This document shows, piece after piece, positions 8,376 through 17,190 of a stretch of DNA of 64,000 bases (positions within the stretch are counted from its first letter, which is position 1; the number at the start of each line of letters is the position of its first letter). The position numbers and the translations under genes are program-made. Source of the stretch: Gemmata massiliana. Lineage in GTDB: Bacteria > Planctomycetota > Planctomycetia > Gemmatales > Gemmataceae. The notes beneath the pieces are model-generated. The model was not told the origin of the DNA. It did not search any database and worked only from the letters and a program-made list of their open reading frames with translations. The stretch lies in the NCBI RefSeq assembly GCF_901538265.1, contig NZ_LR593886.1, positions 2,774,843 to 2,838,842 on the forward strand, read 5' to 3'.

Positions 8376-9530
8376 TCACTCCTCGCGCTTGGCAACCGTC
8401 TGAGCGTACCCTTCTTCGAGTCGGCGGGTCAACTCCGGGAACTTGTCGAACAGGCGCTTCGGCACGCGCTTCTCGGTGCGAGTGAGCGCATACGCGGTCA
8501 GGAGAGGGAGTGCGATCGTCGAATCGACGTAACACGTGACCGAGTCCGGCAGTTTGTCGGGGTCGACCTTGCCCCAAGTCATCGCTTCGCTGGGCGTCGC
8601 GCCACTCAACCCGCCGGTGTCGGGGCGCGCGTCGGTGAACTGTAGGAAGTAATCGTGCCCGGCTTCGAGCAGCCCGAGCACTTCCTGAATTTGCGGCTCC
8701 GTTTGGAGCATGAAGTTTTTCGGACTTCCGCCCCCGAGGATCAGTACCGAACTGTTTCCGCCCGATGCTTTTGCGTCCCACACGATCGCGGCCGACTGGT
8801 TCACGTCGCGGAGCGGGTCGATTCGGAGCTTGCTGCCTTCGAGCATGAGGGCAGCGAGATTCATGCCGATCGAACTGTCGCCGGGCGAACTGGTGAAGAT
8901 CGGCACCCCGTGGCGGTACGCGGCGGCCAGCAAGTTCTTCCCGCGGTGCCCGGTCTGGTCCTCGCGCTCCGCGAGATACTTGCCCACGAGGTTGTGGAAC
9001 TCGGCCGTCCCCATTGTCTGCTGGAACGCTTCTCCGCGACAGAGGGTGCGGAAGAATTTGTCCGTCCCGAGCAGGTTCTCGTAGTCGAAGACGATGTCGT
9101 AAATGCGGATGACCTGGTTTTCACGCAGTTCGAGGTCCGGCAGGCTCGGTCCGGCCTGGTACAGGTCCATGCCGAGCGCGTAGTGCGTGTCGTGGTACAG
9201 GTTCGCGCCGGTCGAAACGATCCAGTCGATGAACCCGGCTTCCACGAGTGGCACCAGGCACGACATCCCCAATCCGGCCGGCGTGAGGGCGCCCGAGAGT
9301 GCGAGGCCGATGGTGCCGTTGTTCGCGAGCATCTTCCGCACGTACAACTGGCAGCCTTCACGCAGCCGGCCGCCGTTGTAAGACAGGAACGCGCCGTCGA
9401 TGAGATCGGCCGCGCTCGTGCCGCCCGCGACGCCCGCCGGGTCGATCCGCTCCCGGCTGATCTTGTGCAGAAACGCCTTGTTCGCGTCGGTCCCGGCGTG
9501 GCGGTCGTAGTGCGGCTTGTGTGGGTGCAT
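8376..9530 (-). CDS. deoxyhypusine synthase family protein
   Basis: NAD-dependent spermidine-using enzyme of the deoxyhypusine synthase superfamily, 384 aa. Motifs visible are the Rossmann-type [22 protein letters not shown] (NAD/spermidine pocket), [10 protein letters not shown] and the active-site segment SEAMTWGKV, whose Lys corresponds to the lysine that forms the enzyme-butylamine intermediate in eukaryotic DHS. Bacteria lack eIF5A, so the substrate is unlikely to be that protein; homospermidine-type polyamine synthesis or modification of another acceptor is inferred. The gene sits between mobA (65 bases upstream) and the coupled serine-protease gene. Confidence 0.85.
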   Translation of the reverse strand: MHPHKPHYDRHAGTDANKAFLHKISRERIDPAGVAGGTSAADLIDGAFLSYNGGRLREGCQLYVRKMLANNGTIGLALSGALTPAGLGMSCLVPLVEAGFIDWIVSTGANLYHDTHYALGMDLYQAGPSLPDLELRENQVIRIYDIVFDYENLLGTDKFFRTLCRGEAFQQTMGTAEFHNLVGKYLAEREDQTGHRGKNLLAAAYRHGVPIFTSSPGDSSIGMNLAALMLEGSKLRIDPLRDVNQSAAIVWDAKASGGNSSVLILGGGSPKNFMLQTEPQIQEVLGLLEAGHDYFLQFTDARPDTGGLSGATPSEAMTWGKVDPDKLPDSVTCYVDSTIALPLLTAYALTRTEKRVPKRLFDKFPELTRRLEEGYAQTVAKREE

Positions 9531-9567
9531 GGCTGAAACCAGAAGTCAGGGGACGGAAACCCAAGAA

Positions 9568-9590
9568 CCCGCCTACACGCGAGAGGCGGG
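9568..9590 (-). terminator. hairpin between mobA and the DHS-like gene
   Basis: CCCGCCT and AGGCGGG form a 7-bp stem with a 9-base loop in the 65-base gap after mobA. No clear T-run follows, so it is weak; it may attenuate read-through into the downstream genes. Confidence 0.35.
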
Positions 9591-9595
9591 CTGGT

Positions 9596-10402
9596 TCACG
9601 GGCGTTCCTCGGCACCGGTCGGTAAGAGCCGCAGTGCGGCCTCGTAATCCTCCGGCGAATTCAGATTACGGAGTGACGCCAGTTCGGGGTCCGCGTCGGT
9701 CAACTCTTCGGGCTCGATTACGCGCGTCGGAACGCGGTCGAAGAGGTCCGTCGCACGCAGTTGCCCCGCCGCAAGCATCGCACGCACGGCAGGCACAACT
9801 TCGATGCGGTACACCGCGGCCAGCGGGTGAAGGAACCCGCCGACACGAGGAACGGCGGTAGCTATCCACCAGCCCGCTTGCCCTGAAGGGATGGGAGCTT
9901 TTGGGGCAGAACCTCCCCCCCCGTCCCCCCTCCCTGAAGGGAAGGGGGAGAAAGAATTGTCGGCAAACCTTGTCCCAAACCCAGCGGGATCGCGCGCCTG
10001 CTCCCCCTTCCCTTCAGGGAGGGGGGACGGGGGGGGAGGTTTTTCTGAGATTGCCTCCCCCAAGAACGAAATCACCCGGCGCACGAATTCCGGCTTCAGA
10101 AACGGCACGTCGCACGCGGACAGGTACACCGCGTCGCACTGCCCCGCGAGTGCGGCTAACCCCGCGGCTAAACCTGCGAGCGGGCCTTTTTCGTCGATCT
10201 CATCACGCACAATGGCGACTTCAGATGGCAGCGGGGGCACGTCCTGGTTCCGCGCCGCAACCACGACAATTGGCTCAACGACTTCGCTCAGAACGCGAAC
10301 CGCGCGCTGGAGCATGAATTCGCCGCAGAACGGGAGCCACGCCTTCGGCCGACCCATTCGTGACGATTTTCCGCCGCACAGCACGATTCCGCCGATCTTC
10401 AT
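9596..10402 (-). CDS. mobA: molybdenum cofactor guanylyltransferase with an in-frame repeat insertion
   Basis: Transfers GMP from GTP to molybdopterin; cytosolic, 268 aa. The start is ATG 10402, with GGGAG 6 bases upstream. The nucleotide-binding signature GIVLCGGKSSRMGRPKAW (residues 5-22) and the CDVPFL metal/nucleotide motif near residues 97-102 are intact, and the C-terminal GGFLHPLAAVYR segment is present. Between residues about 121 and 178 the protein has a Pro/Gly/Ser-rich stretch (KPPPPSPLPEGKGE, later SPFPSGRGDGGGG) that does not belong to the MobA fold. It is encoded by a perfect 40-bp inverted repeat. Without it the protein would be near 210 residues, about the usual bacterial length. 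The insertion sits in a loop after the central strand, so activity may persist. Confidence 0.85.
   Translation of the reverse strand: MKIGGIVLCGGKSSRMGRPKAWLPFCGEFMLQRAVRVLSEVVEPIVVVAARNQDVPPLPSEVAIVRDEIDEKGPLAGLAAGLAALAGQCDAVYLSACDVPFLKPEFVRRVISFLGEAISEKPPPPSPLPEGKGEQARDPAGFGTRFADNSFSPFPSGRGDGGGGSAPKAPIPSGQAGWWIATAVPRVGGFLHPLAAVYRIEVVPAVRAMLAAGQLRATDLFDRVPTRVIEPEELTDADPELASLRNLNSPEDYEAALRLLPTGAEERP
9911..10040. repeat. palindromic element inserted inside mobA, 40-bp perfect arms
   Basis: The arm at 9911-9950 is exactly reverse-complementary to 10001-10040, with a 50-base spacer; each arm contains the palindrome CCCTGAAGGG flanked by C- or G-runs. A further partial copy of CCCTGAAGGGA lies at about 9880, so the inserted DNA is probably longer than the 130 bases of the palindrome. 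It is read through in frame by mobA, supplying about 58 residues. Confidence 0.85.
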
Positions 10403-10485
10403 GCCCGGCTCCCAATTGTTTCGGCCGCGTGCTTGAACTCTCACATGTTGCCGATAATCCCTATTGGCTGGCAGAAGGTCGATTC

Positions 10486-11496
10486 ATGTCCTATAGGAAG
10501 GTACCCGGCGCCCCGCCACCCGATCCGACCCGTGAGCGCTTCATGTTTTTCAAAGCCTTTACCCGGCTCTTCGGTCGTGAGACGCCGAACGTGTTGGCTC
10601 AGCCAGCGCTGATCCGCGATCTCGGCAAGATCGAGTCGTTCCCGACGCTCTCCGACACGACCGTGCGCGCCCTCGCGCTCGCGAACGACCAGAACGCGAC
10701 GCTCGCGAACCTGGCCGAACTGGTCCGGCGCGACGGCATGCTCGCCGTGGCGGTGCTCAAGCTCGCGAACTCGGCCGCGTTCCGCGGGAAACGCGGGACC
10801 GAAAACGTCCAACAAGCGACCGTGCGCCTGGGTATGCGGCGGTGCCAGCAGATTATCGCGGCCGTCGGGGTGGGCGGAGTTTTCAAATACAGTACGCCCC
10901 AAGTCGGTGTCATGTGCGAGGGCTTGCTCCGACACGCACTGTTCACGGCGACGCTGGCGTCGCGGTTGAACAACGCGGGGGGGCTGGGGTTCCGCGGGGA
11001 AGAGTTCACCGCCGGGTTGCTCCATGATATCGGCCGGGTGATCGTGTGTGTTCGGGCGCCCGAAGCCTTTATGCATGCCGATCCCATGACGTTCGAGGAA
11101 GACAGCGGCATCTTGGGGCGCGAGCGCGACATCCTGCAACTCGATCACTGCGAGCTCGGGGTCCGGTTCGCCACCGCGAACAAGCTTTCGCCGGGCGTTA
11201 CGAGCGCGATTCTGAACCACCACTTCCCCAAAGCCGAGCGGGATCACCCGGTCCTGGTTGCTCTGACGGCCGCGGCCGATGGGCTCGCGAACCACGTTCA
11301 GCGCGAACGGAAGTTGGCCAACTACCAGATGGAAAAGTGCCCCGGCTTCTTGCGCCTCCACGAGTGCGCGGGCCTGGAAACGATCCGGTTGATCCGGAAA
11401 TCGCTCTCTAAGACGGTTATTGAATCGCTGCGGGAGACGCGCGCGATGCTTCAGATTACCTCCCAGAAACAACCGACCCGGGCATCAAAACTGTAG
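10486..11496 (+). CDS. HDOD domain signalling protein
   Basis: HDOD (metal-dependent-hydrolase-related output) domain protein, 336 aa. ATG 10486 is used because AGAAGG lies just upstream; ATG 10543 (MFFKAFTRLFG) is an alternative. The domain covers about residues 45-260: the conserved opening FPTLSDTTVRALALANDQ, VLKLANSAAF, the A-V-R-LG segment QATVRLGMRRCQQII, and an HD-like LLHDIGRVI followed by DHCELG and ILNHHF. HDOD proteins usually act in c-di-GMP or two-component signalling without catalysing hydrolysis. It is divergent from mobA with an 83-base gap. The partner is unknown. Confidence 0.85.
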   Translation: MSYRKVPGAPPPDPTRERFMFFKAFTRLFGRETPNVLAQPALIRDLGKIESFPTLSDTTVRALALANDQNATLANLAELVRRDGMLAVAVLKLANSAAFRGKRGTENVQQATVRLGMRRCQQIIAAVGVGGVFKYSTPQVGVMCEGLLRHALFTATLASRLNNAGGLGFRGEEFTAGLLHDIGRVIVCVRAPEAFMHADPMTFEEDSGILGRERDILQLDHCELGVRFATANKLSPGVTSAILNHHFPKAERDHPVLVALTAAADGLANHVQRERKLANYQMEKCPGFLRLHECAGLETIRLIRKSLSKTVIESLRETRAMLQITSQKQPTRASKL

Positions 11497-11604
11497 GCCG
11501 CGATTGGTATCGCGCGACTGACTGAAAAAGTAGTCGCGAACCGGCCCGCGAACTGGTAACCTCCCGACCAATCGAGTGCGGGACCGTTTGCCAGGAGATC
11601 GCCC

Positions 11605-12792
11605 GTGGCCCGAAAATTCCGCGTTGGGATCGTCGGCTTCGGGATCGCGGGGGCAACTACCGCGTACCTGCTCGCACGCGACGGCCACGCAGTCGCACTT
11701 TTTGAACGCGCGCCCGTGGCCGACCCGATCGGCGCGGGCGTGCTGCTTCAGTGCTCCGGCCAAGCAGTTCTCCGACACCTCGGCGTTCTCGATTCGGTGC
11801 TCGCACATAGCGCGCCCATCGAAGAGCTTCACGCGCGGCACGCGATCGGTGGTCGCGACCTCATTCGCACGCGCTACGGCGATTACGCGCCCGGTGCCCG
11901 CGCTTACGGCGTGCATCGCGGCGTGTTGTTCTGCGCCGTTCGCGACCTCGTTCGCACTCAACCGGTCGACGTGCGCCTTAGTCACGAGATCGTGGCCCGC
12001 GAGTGGACGCCCTTTGGTGCGGTCCAGCTCGTCGACGCGCACGGCCAGCGCCACGGTCCGTTCGACTGCGTCATTTGCGGCGACGGTTCGCGTTCGCGGT
12101 TGCGCCAGGTGTTCGGCTTCCGGGCCTCCGTGCTGAAGTACGACCACGGCACACTTTGGGTTACGGCACCGGGCACGGGTGAACCCGGGAAGCTGCTCCA
12201 GATCGTTCGCGGAACACAGCAATTACTCGGGTTGCTTCCACTCGGTGACGGGCTTGTGAGCCTGTACTGGGGGCTACCGAACAACACGGTCGCGGCGGTG
12301 AAAGCACGCGGCCTGGACGCGCTGAAGGACGACATGCGAGCGTTCTGCCCCGAAGCGGAACCGGCTCTCGACTTCCTTCACGACTTCGACCAGCTCATCC
12401 ATACGACGTACCGGCACGTTCATCTCCGGCGCACGCACGACGGGCGCGTGATCTTCATCGGCGACGCGGCGCACGCGATGAGCCCGCACTTGGGGCAGGG
12501 AATCAACCTCGCGCTGGTGGATGCGTGGCGCTTGGCCGCGTGCTTGCGGACCGCGGATTCGCCGGCCGCTGCGTTTGCGGCTTTCGTCAGATCGCAGCGT
12601 GACTATTTACGGTACTACTCCACCGTTACGTGGCTCCTGTCACCATTCTTCCAGTCCGACTGGCGCGTACTGGGGTGGGGCCGCGACCTCGCGCTCCCGT
12701 TGATGCCGTGGATACCACCAGTGAAGAGGCAGATGCTCTTGACCGTTTGCGGACTGAAAAGTGGCTTTCTGAAGGGCCGGCTTACGGTGTAG
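11605..12792 (+). CDS. FAD-dependent monooxygenase (UbiH/PHBH-like)
   Basis: Class A flavoprotein monooxygenase, 395 aa. The start is GTG 11605, preceded by AGGAG. Rossmann motif GIVGFGIAGATTAYLLARDG at residues 8-27 binds the FAD ADP moiety; the DG motif reads VICGDGSRSRLR near residue 155; and the second FAD motif is GDAAHAMSPHLGQGINLAL near residue 287. Such enzymes hydroxylate aromatic or quinone substrates with NAD(P)H and O2. Gene context gives no substrate. The C-terminal region contains hydrophobic segments (WLLSPFFQ, LPLMPWIPP) that could associate with the membrane. Confidence 0.87.
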   Translation: MARKFRVGIVGFGIAGATTAYLLARDGHAVALFERAPVADPIGAGVLLQCSGQAVLRHLGVLDSVLAHSAPIEELHARHAIGGRDLIRTRYGDYAPGARAYGVHRGVLFCAVRDLVRTQPVDVRLSHEIVAREWTPFGAVQLVDAHGQRHGPFDCVICGDGSRSRLRQVFGFRASVLKYDHGTLWVTAPGTGEPGKLLQIVRGTQQLLGLLPLGDGLVSLYWGLPNNTVAAVKARGLDALKDDMRAFCPEAEPALDFLHDFDQLIHTTYRHVHLRRTHDGRVIFIGDAAHAMSPHLGQGINLALVDAWRLAACLRTADSPAAAFAAFVRSQRDYLRYYSTVTWLLSPFFQSDWRVLGWGRDLALPLMPWIPPVKRQMLLTVCGLKSGFLKGRLTV

Positions 12793-13162
12793 AAACGAAC
12801 TCTCCGCGCCTCATTTGGGCGCGGCTAACATTTGCTAACCTTTTGGCCGCGAAGAATCACACCCTCTGTTCGCATCTCCTGTTGTATCAGGATTTTGTGG
12901 CAATTCGTCCTGTCGCATTCTCCGCGCGGGTGGCTAACATCGGCTCACTTTCGCACCCGTTTTCGTCGGTTTGGGCCAATTTGTCGCCGTGATCCGCATT
13001 TTGGACGCGGGTCTTGTTCATGCGGCATATTCCACATCAAGGTCGCGTCTAGATGTATTTTAGTGTACAAAAAGACAAAGTCAAATCGAAACAGATCCGG
13101 GCGATCGGAATCTGGGAATTGCCGAATGTATGATGGGGTGAAAAACGGTTCGGGGGGATGCT
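12793..13162. other. intergenic, no feature seen
   Basis: No convincing open frame, hairpin or repeat is seen. The last part is AT-richer and may hold the promoter of the short gene remnant at 13163. Confidence 0.4.
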
Positions 13163-13357
13163 ATGTCGCAGAAGGAGTGGCTCCGTTCCCGGAATCCGGC
13201 CCACGTTTTGGATTGCTTGGTAGGCCGGGCAACTGATCGCAAACTGCGACTGTTTCTCTGCGCGTGCTGCCGTCGCATTTGGAACGTGATTCCAAACAAA
13301 CCTACAAGTGCGTGGGAACGGTTCCGACTGCGGTTCAGTCGGGTATCATCGGGGTAA
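13163..13357 (+). pseudogene. truncated copy of a large Gemmata paralogous family (EWL...DRKLRLF...CCRR)
   Basis: The 64-residue product begins MSQKEWLRSRNPAHVLDCL and continues with ATDRKLRLFLCACCRRIW. From memory this N-terminal pattern (EWL, DRKLRLF, ACCRR) recurs at the start of many longer Gemmata proteins. After about residue 42 the similarity ends and the frame closes soon after, so this looks like a 5' fragment. A GGGGGA sequence precedes the ATG. It could still be expressed as a micro-protein. Confidence 0.5.
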
Positions 13358-13388
13358 AGACGGCGGCACACCACGAGAGGGCGATGAA

Positions 13389-13619
13389 ATGAGCGAGCAG
13401 ACTCGTCCGATCGATGTCCCAGTGGATCTTCAATGCAACTGTCGGGAGCCGTTCAAGATTACGCTTAGCGGTGGGATGTCCCCGTTGAGTTGCCCAATCT
13501 GTGGAGCATTTATTATACATGATGATCCAGAAGAAGCGTCTAGAGATTTCGGCATTATCCGCCGCTACTGGCTCGAACGAGGTCGTCGGGACTACGCCGG
13601 GTTTGGTGACCAACCATGA
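13389..13619 (+). CDS. small CxC/CPxCG zinc-binding protein, 76 aa
   Basis: The start at ATG 13389 is supported by GAGAGG 7 bases upstream. The sequence contains CNC near residue 16 and CPICG near residue 34, a spacing compatible with a single four-cysteine zinc ribbon, followed by an acidic HDDPEEASRD segment and an Arg/Tyr-rich C-terminus. The family is unknown; it may be a small nucleic-acid- or protein-binding adaptor. It lies 31 bases after the fragment at 13163. Confidence 0.6.
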   Translation: MSEQTRPIDVPVDLQCNCREPFKITLSGGMSPLSCPICGAFIIHDDPEEASRDFGIIRRYWLERGRRDYAGFGDQP

Positions 13620-13843
13620 CGAGGGTATGTGAACAAACGATCGGGATCCGTACATTCTGCAAGGCGAGCAGCAGAAGACCTGCAAGTGCGCAAACCACAA
13701 TTCACGTCTGTTTCAACTCAGGCACTATGCCGTTCGGGATTGCATCGCCGAGTGCATCGCTTGTTGCCGGCTCCTGTTGAGCTTGCGAGCGGCACGAGTC
13801 GCCAGGTGTTCGCCCAGCAACTCGTGCCCCCAATTCGACCGCT

Positions 13844-16708
13844 TTAGCCCACGAAGATTCCGCCGGTGAAGCTCGGATCGAAGGCGAAGAAGCTGCTCAG
13901 CTCCGCCAGCGTTTGGCCGTCGAACCGCTTGACGTGGGGACCGGCCCCCGGGCCGACACCCGTCACGATATCCGCTTTCCCGTCCCCGTTGGTGTCCACG
14001 CTTCCGACGCGGGCGGCGCCCCGGAAGTTGGGGTACGCCAGAAAACTCAGACGCAGCCCCCCGTCGGCCCCGAACGCCTTCACGTGGCCGTTAACGTTGG
14101 CCCCGACGAGCACTTCGGACCTACCATTTCCATCGAGGTCGCCGCCCGCAACGTTGATGCCACCCGTGAAGCCCGCGAACGCTTCAAACTGGAGGAGCTG
14201 AGTCGCGTTCTGTCCGTTGAAGACGCGGACCAGCGAGGAACCCGCGGCGGCCCCCACGATGATGTCGTCGAACCCGTCGCCGTTGATGTCGCCGCTGCCG
14301 ACGGTGACACCGTTGTTGTCAGCGAACGCGAAGAAGCTTCGGATCGTGGCCCCGGTGGTGCCGTCGAACACTTTGACGTGCGACGCTCCGGTCGCCGAGC
14401 CCACGATGATGTCGTCGACCCCGTCGTTGTTGACGTCGCCGCTCGCAACGCGGGTGCCGCCCAGGTAGCCCCCGAAGGCCAGGAACGAGAACAGTTCGGT
14501 TCCGGTGGCGCCGTCGAACACCTTGACGTGCGCGGGGCCGGCGGCGGTGCCGACGATGACGTCCGGGGTGCCGTCGTTGTTGACGTCCCCGTTCGCGGTG
14601 ACGACGCTCCCGGCGAACCCCGCGAACGGGGTCAGCGTGACTTTCACGGACCCGTCGGCGTTGTAGATACTGATCCGGCCCCCGCTGCCCCCCGCACCAC
14701 TCACGAGCAGCTTGGTCGGGGTCGCTGTTGTCGCCCCGGTGACGGTGAAGGTGAACGTACTGTCTACGAACTGGCCGTTCGCGTCCGTGAGGCGCACGGT
14801 GATGTTCGTCGTGCCGGCCGCCAGCCCGGTCAGTGTCAGCAGCGACCCACCGACGTTCGCGGCCGCGGTCACCGGGCTGGTGTTACCGACGACCGTGTAG
14901 ACGACCGGAGTCGCGGGGGCGGTGAAGAAGGCGCTCAGGTTCACCGCGACGGGCGCGCCCCCCACTTGCATCGTCTGAGGTGGGAGACCGATCGTGACGG
15001 GAACGGGGAAGGCAACGAAGCCGGTGGTGGCGGTCGCGCCCGTTTGCAGCGTCACGCTGTTCAGGGTCGTGAGCGCAGGGCCGAAACTGCCGGACACTGT
15101 GACGGTCGCGCTCACCAGATTGAACACCGCGCCGACCGTCGGGACGAACGGCCCTGCCAGCGACACACCGACGCCGGACAGATTAACGCTGCCGGTGACG
15201 CTCAGTTGGTCGTACCCGGTGTCCGGCGTGGTTCCCGTGATCGTGGAGGCCAGGGCCGTACCGGTGCCGAACGACAGCGTTCTGCCGTTCAGGTCCAGGT
15301 CGGTGCCGGCTACGGCACCGGTCACGGAGGAGCCGGTGAGCACAACGTTCGTGGGCGCGGAGCGGGTGATCGGAGCGGTGATCGTGACGGCCCCGGTGCC
15401 GGTGCCGCCGATCCGAATGGTGCCGGCAGTGATCGTATCGAGGAGCGCGTCCGTCAGAACCAGGGGGTTGCCGCCACCCGCTCCGCCCAGGTCGATTCCC
15501 AGGCCCGGTGTGAGGGGGCGAAGGATAACCGCGTCGGCGGCCGAGGCCGCAACGGTTGCTCCGGTGATGAGATTGATCGCGTCGGTGGTCAGGGTCAAGT
15601 CCCCGCCGTTGGTTGCCGTGGTGATCGCCCCGGTCCCGGCGACCTGAATGCCGGCCCCGGTCGCGCCGGCGGTGCCGGTGACCGTGACCGCTCCGCCGCT
15701 CGAAGTGATGGCCGCGCTGCCAACGGACACGCCGTGGTTGCCCGCGCCGCTGGCCGCGCCCCCGGTTCCGGTGACCGAAACGGTGCCGGCGCCGCCAGCA
15801 GACAATTGACTCCCGCCCCCGATGAAGAGGCCCGCGTTCTGGGAGCTCGCGCCGGTGCCCCCGCCGGCCCCGGTGACACTGACGTTACCCCCAGCCGAGG
15901 TGATTTGTGAGAGGCCGTCGATGTACACGCCGAAGTTCTGGATGCCCGCGCTCGCCCCGCCGGTCCCGGTGATCGTGACCGCCCCGGTGCCGCCGATCAC
16001 CTGGCCGCCGTTGAAAACGGCCACCCCCAACTGGGCGCCCGTGGAGTCGTCTCCGCCGCGGCCCTGGAGCGTCAGTGCCCCGCTGCCGGTGATCTGGATG
16101 CTGGCGCCGCCGCTGACCCCGATCCCGTCGAGGTTGCCCGATGTGGGCGTCGCTTGGACGTTGGCCGTGAGGGTGATGTTCCCCGTGCTAGACGTCAGGG
16201 CCACGCCGGTCCCGTTGAGGACGACGGCGTTCACCGTGTTGATGGACAGGTTGGCGGCACCGAAGGCGGTGGTGGTGCCGGTGAAGAAGACCGCCCCGGG
16301 GCTGTCGTTCAGGGTGACGTTGAAGTCATCGGTGTAGGTGTTGCCGGTGCCGGAGAAGTTCACCGTGCAGCCCGTCGCCGAATCGGTCAGGTTAAGGGCT
16401 GCGAAGGTGTCGGCGGTGACCGTCAGAACATTGGTACCGGACCCGGTTGCTCCGGTGATGTTCGAGCTGGTCCAAGTGCCAACGGACAGAGTCAGTGTGT
16501 ACGTCGCGCCAGCCGACGCGACCGTTAGCCCGGTGCTGCCAGTGTTCAGGTCGAGATCGAGGTTGCTCCCCGACTGGACGAACGTCGCCGGTGTGGTGCG
16601 GTCTTCCAGGGCGGTCACCTGTAGGAGCGCCCGGCGGCGAAAGGCGCGGGGAGGCGCCGTAAACAGGCGGCCCCACACGTCTCGTATCCACGTGGGAGAG
16701 CGGTTCAT
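13844..16708 (-). CDS. large surface protein with FG-GAP/VCBS repeats
   Basis: 954-aa exported protein. ATG 16708 is preferred over the longer frame because CGAGG precedes it and the product then opens with basic residues and the planctomycete LEDRTTPATFVQ segment near residue 30. Residues about 60-600 are low-complexity Gly/Thr/Ser/Val strands (repeated VTITGTGG, ITSSGGAVTVTG), typical of a parallel beta-helix or adhesin. A cadherin-like stretch follows (about 640-720). The C-terminal 250 residues hold FG-GAP/VCBS propeller repeats with calcium-type loops: DVNNDGTPDVIVG, DVNNDGVDDIIVG, DINGDGFDDIIVG, DLDGNGRSEVLVG and DTNGDGKADIVTG. A role in adhesion or surface layers is inferred. Confidence 0.85.
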   Translation of the reverse strand: MNRSPTWIRDVWGRLFTAPPRAFRRRALLQVTALEDRTTPATFVQSGSNLDLDLNTGSTGLTVASAGATYTLTLSVGTWTSSNITGATGSGTNVLTVTADTFAALNLTDSATGCTVNFSGTGNTYTDDFNVTLNDSPGAVFFTGTTTAFGAANLSINTVNAVVLNGTGVALTSSTGNITLTANVQATPTSGNLDGIGVSGGASIQITGSGALTLQGRGGDDSTGAQLGVAVFNGGQVIGGTGAVTITGTGGASAGIQNFGVYIDGLSQITSAGGNVSVTGAGGGTGASSQNAGLFIGGGSQLSAGGAGTVSVTGTGGAASGAGNHGVSVGSAAITSSGGAVTVTGTAGATGAGIQVAGTGAITTATNGGDLTLTTDAINLITGATVAASAADAVILRPLTPGLGIDLGGAGGGNPLVLTDALLDTITAGTIRIGGTGTGAVTITAPITRSAPTNVVLTGSSVTGAVAGTDLDLNGRTLSFGTGTALASTITGTTPDTGYDQLSVTGSVNLSGVGVSLAGPFVPTVGAVFNLVSATVTVSGSFGPALTTLNSVTLQTGATATTGFVAFPVPVTIGLPPQTMQVGGAPVAVNLSAFFTAPATPVVYTVVGNTSPVTAAANVGGSLLTLTGLAAGTTNITVRLTDANGQFVDSTFTFTVTGATTATPTKLLVSGAGGSGGRISIYNADGSVKVTLTPFAGFAGSVVTANGDVNNDGTPDVIVGTAAGPAHVKVFDGATGTELFSFLAFGGYLGGTRVASGDVNNDGVDDIIVGSATGASHVKVFDGTTGATIRSFFAFADNNGVTVGSGDINGDGFDDIIVGAAAGSSLVRVFNGQNATQLLQFEAFAGFTGGINVAGGDLDGNGRSEVLVGANVNGHVKAFGADGGLRLSFLAYPNFRGAARVGSVDTNGDGKADIVTGVGPGAGPHVKRFDGQTLAELSSFFAFDPSFTGGIFVG

Positions 16709-17083
16709 GCGTCGAATCCTCGTTCCAGGGTCGCGAGATGGAAATCTGGAGACTCTTGCATAGGCTGGGATGAATGGGATGTCTGTAAGGGAGTGGCGAT
16801 TTCCTCTGATTCGCGGCGCGCAGTAACCGATACAACCCATAAATCCCGGCAGATCCCGCCCGCACTCAGTTACTCTGATCGTAATCCCGTCGGAACGTTT
16901 GACTAGCAATATGAGTGCCAAACCGACGGTCACTAACGAGATGCGAAGGGAAAGTGTAAGAGACGTGGCTTTGGAAGCTGCGGTCTGATTTGTGTTGGCG
17001 AGAGCCGTTGAGAACGTGTCCGCCGTTTCGTCAAAGGGCGCGGTGGTGTTCGCGTTGGCAAAGTTCTCGTGCCAGTACGCAAA

Positions 17084-17149
17084 CGATCCGTCGCGCGGCC
17101 CGCGGTGTGGGAACACAACTTCCCACACCGCGGGCCGCGCGACGGATCG
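17084..17149. repeat. 30-bp perfect palindrome upstream of the FG-GAP gene
   Basis: Arm 17084-17113 is exactly reverse-complementary to 17120-17149, with a 6-base loop (CACAAC). It lies 42 bases after the stop of the lipoprotein gene (minus strand), so it could terminate that transcript; its length also suits a dispersed palindromic element. The rest of 16709-17190 holds no supported gene, only the upstream region of the FG-GAP gene. Confidence 0.75.
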
Positions 17150-17190
17150 AAAATCAAGCGCTAACCCGGTACTCGTCCCGAGCCGGCGCG

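Noticed and set aside
13913..15910. Long plus-strand open frame (665 codons) antisense to the FG-GAP protein gene
   Set aside because: Arg/Gly/Asp-rich low-complexity product that mirrors the GC-rich codons of the real gene; no start signal or domain.
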